Assembly (NCBI RefSeq): GCF_032854445.1
Contig: NC_088300.1
Span: forward strand, 9,674,001-9,734,000
Length of the DNA: 60,000 nt
Origin: Liolophura sinensis
Taxonomy: Eukaryota; Mollusca; Polyplacophora; Chitonida; Chitonidae
Reading direction: 5' to 3'
Numbering within the stretch: the first letter of the stretch is position 1; each line of letters starts with the position of its first letter. The notes under the pieces are model-generated. The model did no database searches. It worked only from the letters and a program-made list of their open reading frames with translations, and was not told the origin of the DNA. The translations under genes and the position numbers were made by a program. This document shows positions 44,370 through 54,110 of the stretch, one piece after another.

Positions 44370-46645
44370 ACAAGATGAATGTGCTCCTCGAAAAACGCGT
44401 GCTCGTGGATTACCTATAGTACATGTGGTGATTTGAAGCGGAACACGTGCTCATGGTTAACCCAGCCTACATTTTGTGAAGTGAAACCGACAGGACAAGA
44501 AAAACGTGCTCATGGTTAACCCAGCGTACATTTTGTGAAGTGAAACCGACAGGACAAGAAAAACGTGCTCATGGTTAACCCAGCGTACATTTTGTGAAGT
44601 GAAACCGACAGGGTATATGTGGTGATGTAAAATAGGCAGGACAAGGAAAACGTGCTAATGGTTTACCTAACGTACGTGTGTGGTGACGTGAAGTGAACAT
44701 GACAAGGAAAACGTGCTCATGGTTTACCTAACGTACATGTGGTGATGTGAAGTGGACAGGACAAGGAAAACGTGCTCATGATTTACCTAGCGTACATGTG
44801 GTGACGTGAAGTGGACAGGACAAGGAAAAACGTGCTCATGGTTTACCTAGCGTATATGTGGTGACTTGAAGTGGACAGGACAAGGAAAACGTGATCATGA
44901 TTTACCTAGCGTACATGTGGTGACGTGAAGTGGACATGACAAGGAAAACGTGCTCATGATTTACCTAGCGTACATGTGGTGACGTGAAGTGGACATGACA
45001 AGGAAAACGTGCTCATGGTTTACCTAGCGTATATGTGGTGATGTAAAATAGGCAGGACAAGAAAAACGTGATCATGGTTTACTTAGCGTACATGTGGTGA
45101 CATGAAGTAAGAAGACTAGGAAAATGTACTCATCGTTTACTTGGCGTATGTGTGGTGACGTGAAGTGGACATGACAAGGAAAATGTGCTCATGATTTACC
45201 TAGCGTATATGTGGTGACGTAAAGTGGACAGGACAAAAAAAAACGTGCTCAGGGTTTGCTTAGTGTACATGTGGTGACGTGAAGTGGACAGGACAAGGAA
45301 AACGTGCTCATGGTTTACCTAGCGTACATGTGGTGACGTGAAATGGACGGGACAAGAAAAACGTGCTCATGATTTACCTGGCGTACGTGTGGTGATGTGA
45401 AGTGGACAGGACAAGAAAAACGTGATCATGGTTAACCCAGCGTACATTTTGTGAAGTGAAACCGACAGGACAAGAAAAACGTGCTCATGGTTTACCTAGC
45501 GTACGTGTGGTGATGTGAAGTGGACATGACAAGGAAAACGTGCTCATGATTTATCTAGCGTACATGTGGTGATGTAAAATGGGCAGGACAAGGAAGACGT
45601 TTTCATAGTTTACCTAGCGTAGTGACGTGAAGTGGACAGAACCAGGAAAACGTGCTCATGGTTTACCTAGCGTACATGTGGTGACGTGAAGTGAACATGA
45701 CAAGGAAAACGTGCTCATGGCTTACTTGGAGTACGTGTAATGACATGAATTGGACAGGACAAGGAAAACGTGCTCATGGTTTACCTAGCGTATATGTGGT
45801 GATGTGAAGTGGACATGACAAGGAAAACGTGCTAATGGTTTACCTAGCGTACTTGTGGTGACGTGAAATGGGCGGGACAAGGAAAACGTGCAAATGGTTT
45901 ACCTAGCGTACATGTGCTGACGTGAAATGGACGGGACAAGAAAAACGTGCTCATGATTAACCTGGCGTATGTGTGGTGATGTGAAGTGGACATGACAAGG
46001 AAAACGTGCTCATGATTTATCTAGCGTACATGTGGTGATGTAAAATGGGCAGGACAAGGAAGACGTTTTCATAGTTTACCTAGCGTAGTGACGTGAAGTG
46101 GACAGAACCAGGAAAACGTGCTCATGGTTTACCTAGCGTACATGTGGTGACGTGAAGTGAACATGACAAGGAAAACGTGCTCATGGCTTACTTGGCGTAC
46201 GTGTAATGACATGAATTGGACAGGACAAGGAAAACGTGCTCATGGATTACCTAGCGTACATGTGGTGATGTGAAGTGGACAGGGCAAGGAAAACGTGCTC
46301 ATGGTTTACTTAGCGTATGTGTGGTGACGTGAAGTGGACAGGACAAGGAAAACGTGATCATGGTTTACTTAGCGTACATGTGGTGACGTGAAGTGGACAG
46401 GGCAAGGAAAACGTGATCATGGTTTACTTAGCGTATGTGTGGTGACGTGAAGTGGACAGGACAAGGAAAACGTGATCATGGTTTACTTAGCGTAGATGTG
46501 GTGACGTGAAGTGGACAGGACAAGGAAAACGTGATCATGGTTTACTTAGCGTACATGTGGTGATGTGAAGTGGACAGGGCAAGGAAATCGTGATCATGGT
46601 TTACTTAGCGTACATGTGGTGGTGTGAAGTGGACGGGATAAAGAA
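44370..46645. repeat. 59-bp minisatellite, about 38 copies
   Basis: The unit contains 'gtggtgacgtgaagtggaca', 'ggacaaggaaaacgtgctca' and 'tggtttacctagcgtacat', with exact 59-bp spacing at 44917 and 44976. The first three copies and one near 45425 are a distinct subtype ending 'gtgaagtgaaaccgacagg'. A multi-unit block with a shortened unit ('cctagcgtagtgacgtgaag') is present at 45591 and 46057, 466 bp apart. A 59-bp period breaks frames, so no long frame results. Confidence 0.95.
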
Positions 46646-46684
46646 AAGGTTTCAACTACGGGATCTGCATTGTGAACGAATTTG

Positions 46685-48060
46685 GAGTAGATTAGTTTAG
46701 TTCATCTTGTTGTATTTCACGCGTCTTGCTTTCGCTCGGTGTTAAAAAAACACCGGATACGACTAATACTTTGCTCCATATTAAACGTTTTTAATTTTAC
46801 CCAGAAATTATGGCACTAGTGATATCTACTGACATAAATCCACCCATAAATTTTACTGCCATGTTACAAGTTCTCTAATTCAATCTAGTTTTGCTTTCCA
46901 TCGCCTGAGGCGGCCATGGAGTGGTAACGTTAAGCTGAGGAATGGCCCCACAGCACACTTTATTGGAATTGATATCCCCCTGCTGTGCGTGTCACCAATA
47001 AATTCTGACGCACGAGCAAACCGATTAATGAAAAAGAGCTTCCATCCCGCTTGGCAGAAATAATGAGTTTTAAAAAACTTAAAAGTCTGTTTAAATCCTG
47101 GAAGAAAAATGATGGTTCAATCGTCGGAGGTTTGTCTTTTTTCGCTACTTTCATCATTTGGAGGTGACAAGTGGATCAAACCTGAAGCACTGTTGGGTGG
47201 TTTTCGATTACCAAATGCTCATAGAAAGTCGCGAAGCGTCTCGGAAGGATGTAACGAAAGTATTGACCAGGTCCAAGGACTCTCAATCATTTTATGTTAC
47301 AGTATCAATAAGCTATATTTATGCTGGTTAAACACACGCACGAACTGGTCTTTGGAGAAGTGCGGTATGGCGTGAAATTGGGATTTCTGTCAAGAGTGAT
47401 TTTAAATATCACCTTAGAATATATACATATAAATTTTCTTCCTGCAAAGGGTAAATTTTCCAAGAGTTTATAAGCATGTGTTTAAACGAGGAGATAGGGA
47501 TTTTTATTAGATAGCCAGTGGGCTAGTAGCAAACCAGAATTCAACTTGGTCGTATTTACTGACCCTCCAAACCTCGACATTTCCATGAGTCCCGGTAAAT
47601 ATCCCATTATTACATTCCACGCATCTTTATGATGTAACTTCGCTCATGTATGGGCAGGCAATCGCAAGACTGATGCAGAACAACTCGCCCACCAATGTCA
47701 CGTGACCGTCTGCCCAGGAAACGCCTGAAAATGGCTATCTTTGGATAATTTTTTGTCGTTGAGCTGTGAATGGTGTCTTGAAAAACTTTGTTTTCGATAG
47801 GAATGAAAATGTCTCATTGCATTTAAGCTTCTAGGGAATCTTATTTGAGGCTTCCGGTTGAAAACCTGCATACGCCACAGGGACGGTCTCCGACTGAAGC
47901 TCTGTTGTTGAGTTATACACTGAACGCTGAGAATGGCCCAAGGGAGCCTTACAGTAATATGGGGGCGGTAGAAAAGAATTAATTTTGGTGAATTTAAGCT
48001 TTCTTTTAGAAAAACTCTGTTCAATCATTACGCAGATGGTAAAATTGTCAAATTTTGGGT
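46685..48060 (+). repeat. Repeated unit 5 (blocks H-G only)
   Basis: H at 46685-47420 ('attctgacgcacgagcaaac', 'tcccgcttggcagaaataat') and G at 47490-48060 ('tgtatgggcaggcaatcgca', 'tcacgtgaccgtctgcccag'). A to E are missing, and low-copy sequence follows. The H minus frame reads PTIEPSFFFQDLNRLLSFLK and then LLVRQNLLVTRTAGGYQFQ, similar to units 3 and 4. Confidence 0.85.
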
Positions 48061-49164
48061 AAAGCACGCAAACTTAAACAGGGCGTAGTAATCTCGCACT
48101 GGGGCCGATTCCCCGCCTTACCATATCAGGTCCTTTATGAACTTTTTATGGTTTCGCCAAAAAATTTAATTTCAAAGAATATGCTGACTTAATGTAATCA
48201 AAAGATTATGTTGGAAAATACCAAACAATAACATTGTTTAAGCACATATACTTATCTTATCTAGAAAATTAATTATCCGTCTCTTCCCGGGAATGGCAGT
48301 CATAAGCTGATATGGTTTATATAGTCTACATGTTCTGTACTGTGCATGGCTAACTAATGTATCAAACTCCAGTCAGTAAAGGTTCTACGTTTCCTTGAAT
48401 TCTATCGGATGATGTTTTAGACAGTTTTACAGGGCGGTGGAGAAAAGTTTGAAAAGAGCCGTTTAGCATACACCTTTATGGCAATACCGGACGTTAATAA
48501 CAAAAGGTACGTGACTGGATACAATTAAATCAACCTCATATATAGTTCATCTTATTAGCCTAGTCAAGAAACCTGTTTTATTTACGGAAAGATTCTTACA
48601 GGAATTTGGAAAAAATAAATTTTGATTGGAATCAGAATCCTTGTCTAGGAACTTTTAAATGATTTGGACACAAAAAACAAATTGACAAAAAAATTCGCGC
48701 TGGTAATTCCTTCAAGCCCCGACTGGCGCCATACCTGTCAATCACGAGGTGCAGTACCATTGTGTTATCTTTATATATCAAGTGTTGATTTTAGATTAAA
48801 TTTTGTTATACTATTGAATGGAAAGCATGAATAATATGTACAGGATTCCTCCTGGTAGAGTCCCCTGCACGGAGCGCTGCCTACCAGAGATACAAGATGG
48901 TCGATATATGAAGTAAGGCGTCGGGGTGACAGGTATTTTACGGTGTGAGGGTGGTCAAAGGACATCATGGCACAGGTGAGAAGTAACCTTGGAGTAAGGG
49001 GGCTTCTCAGACAAGGTCAGAACGCATTTGTTTTAATTTTCAACAAGACAATATCATTACATGTATGGAAATATTTACGTTGAACACTATCAAAAACCGA
49101 ATAGTCACCATTTAATTAGGCAGTTTTTGTACTTTTCACATGGAGATAACCTTTGCGGAATATA
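48061..49164. other. No gene seen
   Basis: Low-copy AT-rich sequence outside the repeated units. No exon was recognised. Confidence 0.5.
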
Positions 49165-49404
49165 TGATTTATATATGATTGGTATTTCACGCCGTACTCA
49201 AGAATATTTCCCTTATACGACGGCGGCCAGAATTATGGTGGGAGGAAACCGACCATCCGCAGGCTGGTATCAGACCTTCCCACTTACGGCCGGAGAGGAA
49301 GCTAGCATTAGCTGGACTTGCACTCACAGCGACCGCATTGGTCAGAGGTTTCTGGGTCATTACGCTGTGCTAGCGCGCTAACCAGCTGAGCCACGAAGGC
49401 CCCC
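49165..49404 (-). repeat. SINE family A, nearly full-length
   Basis: The plus strand reads 'tcacgccgtactcaagaata', 'acgacggcggccagaattat', 'cttacggccggagaggaagc', 'cactcacagcgaccgcattg' and 'gctaaccagctgagccacga', ending in the tRNA-like head. A deletion removes the 'gggcagagcccgggggaaac' part. No clear target-site duplication was found. Confidence 0.92.
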
Positions 49405-49659
49405 CGAATCTTTGCAGACAATCTCCTTCATTGCAAAATATATGACACCTAGAACCCAAACTATTTATTTCGTTTTCACGAAATCTCTTGACTCCAGGAG
49501 TCATATATATTTTAACGCGTAAAATAAATGAAAATGAAAATTCTAAGTTGTAATTTCCATGATATTAATAATTCAGGGCAAATTTAAAGTTGTGATTAAC
49601 GTGCTCGACAGTCGAAGTGGGTCTCACTTGAAGATTGTGCATGGTGCAAGATAATCATC

Positions 49660-50040
49660 GTTTATCATCTCCGTTTGCTGAGCACAAGAAGGTCACAAAG
49701 CTTTATTGAACCTCGTTTGCTCAGCTCTCTGTAAGGTCACATTAAAGCCTTCATGAGATCTGCTGTCTAGAACAGGACATTTATTACTTTAATTAGCTCC
49801 GTCTGTTGGGCTATCTAGTAGGTTACATTAAAGGTGTCATCAGCTCCGTCTGTTGAGCTCTCTGAGGTGACATTAAAACATTCATCAGCTCCGTTTACTG
49901 GGCTCTCTAGAAGGTCACATTCAAACCTTAACCAGGTGCGCTTGCTGAGCTCTATAGATGGTGACATTAAAACCTTAATAAGCTCTGTTTGCCGAGCTCC
50001 CCGAAGTGATACTAAAATCTTCATCAGAGGCGCATTCGTG
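49660..50040. repeat. Approximately 46-bp degenerate tandem repeat
   Basis: Seven to eight copies built on 'catcagctccgtctgttgag' and 'ctctctgaggtgacattaaa'. Starts at 49797, 49843 and 49888 show 45-46 bp spacing. Copies are diverged. Frames of 70-90 codons exist on both strands and appear incidental. Confidence 0.9.
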
Positions 50041-50530
50041 TGAGTCAGGTTATGCCAAGCTGTAATAATAAAGTGACGGAAATGTTTAGCGGTCAAAAGA
50101 GATGAAACGTGTTACTATTATAGGAGAAGAAAATTTAAATAGCAATGAAATACCAATGAACGGAGTGTGCATTTCCTCGCAGGTGCATGCCATAAAATAA
50201 CTTCTAATATGTGTCTCAAGTTGACAAATTATAAATAAAGTCAGCGCCAACATCCGCTGTCGGCGACTCCATTCTGCCTAAGAACTAGTCCTGAAATCTT
50301 CTATGTTAGGAGGAGAATTGCCGACAGAAACCGCCGAAGTGCAGTTCGCACACTTCCGCTAGAACTCTTCTTCCTATAAGGTAGCGAACAGTACAGTTAC
50401 TTTTCCGCTTGACGATCGGGAAACCGGAATGTTGGACGTAGGTCCCGAGTAGTTTTAACGACGGCAGTTTTAACGATTCTCACTGGCTGAGAGGCAACAC
50501 ACCCCCAGCACAAATTAAAGGTTGTTAAAG

Positions 50531-50638
50531 ATGGAGGACGCCATGGAATCGGCGATTTATACCAGTTTTGCCGTTATCAGGATTTACGTGTATGACGAGG
50601 AAAAATCGCAAAATTATGCAGCAGGCACCACCAGATAG
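50531..50638 (+). other. Small 35-codon frame in good start context
   Basis: aaagATGG opens MEDAMESAIYTSFAVIRIYV and continues to GTTR and TAG. The upstream 150 bp are G+C-richer than average, as a promoter might be. It could be the start of a first exon (a donor-like site was not found) or a chance frame. The product is unrecognised. Confidence 0.2.
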
Positions 50639-51230
50639 AAAAAATATGCACTTTTCAGCCTATAGTGTCATTTTAAAAAAATTTTCTTCTCCTTTAACAA
50701 CATTTATCTCTACAGAGGAGACTGTTCAGCTCTTTCCAAAGGTTAACTGTGGTTCATGTTGAAGTACAATGGAAAATACATTTCCCTTTCACACACACTA
50801 TACTATATGCCAATTCTGCCATTTTCGGTAAAGGTTTTGTAAAGTGCCACGCTATGTTTTATCTAGACTCTTTGTTTAGATGTGAGATTTGCACATGTGT
50901 AGGAAATGATGCATTCTGGAGAGACAACGCAGGGAGGGAGGAACAGGACGGTACACGATAGTTTCACTAACACCTGCTCCTGTTTTGTTCTGTTTGTCCT
51001 GTCGAACATACGCAACCTGACCTCAGTGGAACATCAAAGACTCCAGACCGGCGTTTAATCCCTGTTGGGATGAAAACTGGCTGCACCCGCTTTGATAGGA
51101 AAAAATGTGTATAACAGGAGAAACATCTCCCTCCGCAGGGGAAATCACTCCCAGTTATTACAGCGTCGAAATTAATCCGCTTGTCGAGGGAGTCCGGGGC
51201 GTTTGAAGGTTGGGTGTTAAGTGATGAACT
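50639..51230. other. No gene seen
   Basis: Low-copy sequence. The 70-codon frame at 50749-50961 has no usable start or splice support. Confidence 0.45.
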
Positions 51231-51283
51231 TCAGCTGACATCTGTGAACCAGGTGCCTATATTGGTTCACAGATGTCAGCTGA
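51231..51283. other. Perfect 21-bp inverted repeat (hairpin)
   Basis: The arms 51231-51251 and 51263-51283 are exact reverse complements (left arm 'tcagctgacatctgtgaacc' plus a) around an 11-nt loop, 'ggtgcctatat'. The flanks do not pair. No poly-T follows that would suggest a polymerase III terminator. Confidence 0.95.
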
Positions 51284-51490
51284 GATACTGTCTTCCCGAA
51301 GGGACTGTACTGATATCCCATTGTAAACACATTGTAAGATTCAATTGCTCTTAGTGAATTTTACAGGAAAATGGAAAATACCTACAGGATACCGGCGCAC
51401 TAACCAGATTTAATCATATCATCACAACCTTTCGACTCTAAATTTTTAATGCTTTTCCGGGAGAGATCGCGTCTTTTCGGGGGTTGAGCA

Positions 51491-51690
51491 NNNNNNNNNN
51501 NNNNNNNNNNNNNNNNNNNNNNNNNNNNNNNNNNNNNNNNNNNNNNNNNNNNNNNNNNNNNNNNNNNNNNNNNNNNNNNNNNNNNNNNNNNNNNNNNNNN
51601 NNNNNNNNNNNNNNNNNNNNNNNNNNNNNNNNNNNNNNNNNNNNNNNNNNNNNNNNNNNNNNNNNNNNNNNNNNNNNNNNNNNNNNNNNN
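51491..51690. other. Assembly gap (200 N)
   Basis: Exactly 200 N, so the length is likely a placeholder. The flanks 51431-51478 and 51763-51836 share 'cgactctaaatttttaatgc' and 'ttttccgggagag' and then 'tcgcgtcttttcg'. This suggests that two versions of one locus were placed on either side. Confidence 0.98.
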
Positions 51691-52083
51691 AATTCACTAG
51701 AGAAATTGAAATCCTACAGATCCGTCGCTCTAACAATGTGAATCATATCTCACAGACCTTTCGACTCTAAATTTTTAATGCTTTTCCGGGAGAGGATTTC
51801 CAGTAACAAAAATTGCAAGGATATCGCGTCTTTTCGCTTGTGGGTCAAAGGCCGAAGCCTTCGTGTCTGAATTCTGAATCTTGATTTTTACAGGCAATCA
51901 AGGTTAAACTTCACGACTGTAGAAACGCATAAACTTGGTATTACAAACTCATGTAACCCTTTTTGATCCAGGAAAGCATCTATCGGTATGTTTTAATCAC
52001 GGATTCATCCACTATATTACATTCAAAATTCAAGCAATTTGTATCATGTACATCAGATTAAGGAAAACTTTATTTCAGTGTGT

Positions 52084-52105
52084 GGGGTGGGGGTAGGGGT
52101 GGGGG
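52084..52105 (+). other. Strong G-quadruplex motif
   Basis: Four G tracts of 4, 5, 4 and 5 G separated by loops T, TA and T. Very short loops predict a stable parallel quadruplex. It lies about 400 bp after the assembly gap. The motif's downstream sequence, 'gggggttgagca', is also the last sequence before the gap. Confidence 0.85.
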
Positions 52106-52112
52106 TTGAGCA

Positions 52113-52949
52113 ACATTTGATGATTAATCGTTTATTTGAGAATATAAATAAACCGCCAAATATCGTTTATTTAAAACTGATAGGTCGAGATAAATACAGT
52201 TATCGTTATAGATATGCGCTCCAATGCACACGAGATCAGAAGGATTATGGCAAGTCTCTCAAATCTAATGCATAAATCATTGGCTTTATTCGGCGTTGCC
52301 TTTCTTATTACGTTCAGGGGCTATCTGTAATTGGGATTTCTCTGATTCTAATTAGTTCCATCAAACCCTGGGTTAATTAGCTCTTAAAAGCTTTAGTTGG
52401 ATTGTGTATAATACGTGCTGACAAGTGCTCGGCGCTCCTACCATGCTACCATCAGTACGGGGGATGCACCAACTGCTGGCTTTTTAGGCCTATGGATATA
52501 TCGAAATACGAGTGGGAATTGGGGACTGATGATCGACAGTGGCATCAAATGCGGGATGCACTCATTAGGTTATACATCATAAATATATTTCAGTTGTCCC
52601 ACAAGGGGCCTGTTCTTACATGATGTCATATATAGCTGATATATGATATAATATATACATATTCCCTATGTTGTAGTACCAATGTGTCTATCGGGAGTTT
52701 ATACGAATTAAAACAACGAGAACATTTTCCCGAAATAGGAAACCTGACGTCGAAGGGTGACAGCTGTGGAAGTCAATGAGCTTTATGTCATGCAATGCAT
52801 ACATGTTCTTATACATATAGAATACAAATAAAAACTGAGGCCGGATTTCACCGGTTATGTGTGATTATTTGCCAACAATTGTACTCTTGTCACTGCTATC
52901 TATGCTGCAGTTTGTTTTACATCAGTATGTGATTAAGTGGGGTATCTGA
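52113..52949. other. No gene seen
   Basis: Low-copy sequence between the G-rich motif and the satellite. A 73-codon frame at 52402-52623 has a Cys-rich start but no splice support. Confidence 0.4.
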
Positions 52950-54110
52950 TTCCTGGTCAGCCTAGTACACTATGACTGGTCGGAGCGTCAAGTCTGGTCA
53001 ATCCGGTATCAGTACACTGTGACTGGGTGGAGTGTCATGTCTGATACCTGGTCAGCCTAGTACACTGTGACTGGTCGGAGCGTCATGTCTGGTCAATCCG
53101 GTATCAGTACACTGTGAATGGGTGGAGTGTCATGTCTGATGCCTGGTCAGCCTAGTACACTGTGACTGGTCGGAGCGTCATGTCTGGTCAATCCGGAATC
53201 AGTACACTGTGACTGGATGGAGTGTCATGTCTGATGCCTGGTCAGCCTAGTACACTGTGACTGGTCGGAGCGTCATGTCTGGTCAATCCGGAATCAGTAC
53301 ACTGTGACTGGATGGAGTGTCATGTCTGATGCCTGGTCAGCCTAGAACATTGAGACTGGTCGGAGCGTCATGTCTGGTCAATCCGGAATCAGTACACTGT
53401 GACTGGGTGGAGTGTCATGTCTGATGCCTGGTAAGCCTAGTACACTGTGACTGGCCGGAGCGTCATATCTGGTGTCTGACAATCCGGAATCAGTACACTG
53501 TGACTGGATGGAGTGTCATGTCTGATGCCTGGTCAGTCTAGTACACTGTGACTGGTCGGAGCGTCATGTCTGGTGCCTGGTCAATCCGGTATCAGTATGC
53601 TGTGATTGGGTGCAGTGTCATGTCTGATGCCTGCTCAGCCTAATACACTGTGACTGGTCGGAGCGTCATGTCTGGTCAATCCGGAATCAGTACACTGTGA
53701 CTGGGTGGAGTGTCATGTCTGATGCCTGGTCAGCCTAGTACACTGTGACTGGCCGAAGCTTCACGTCCGGTGCCTGGTCAATCCGGTATCAGTACGCTGT
53801 GACTAGGTGGAGTGTCATGTCTGATGCCTGGTCAGCCTAGTACACTGTGACTGGTCGGAACGTCATGTCTGGTCAATCCGGAATCAGTACACTGTGACTG
53901 GGTGCAGTGTCATGTCTGATGCTTGGTCAGTCTAGTACACTGTGACTGGTCGGAGCGTCATGTCCGGTGCCTGGTCAATCCGGTATCAGTACACTGTGAC
54001 TGGGTGGAGTGTCATGTCTGATGCCTGGTCAGCCTAGTACACTGTGGCTGGTCGGAGCGTCACGTCCGCTGTCTGGTCAATCCGGTATCAGTACACTGTG
54101 ATTGAGTGGA
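52950..54110. repeat. Satellite edge: 95-bp dimeric repeat
   Basis: Alternating half-units: 'ggtcagcctagtacactgtg' followed by 'actggtcggagcgtcatgtc', and 'ggtcaatccggtatcagtac' followed by 'tgactgggtggagtgtcatg'. Dimer spacing is 95 bp at 53051, 53146 and 53241. Both halves are relatives of the interior monomer, so this is the diverged border of the same satellite. Confidence 0.93.

Noticed and set aside
44370-46645. CRISPR-like array
   Set aside because: The whole 59-bp unit repeats, with no alternation of constant repeats and unique spacers, and the genome is eukaryotic.
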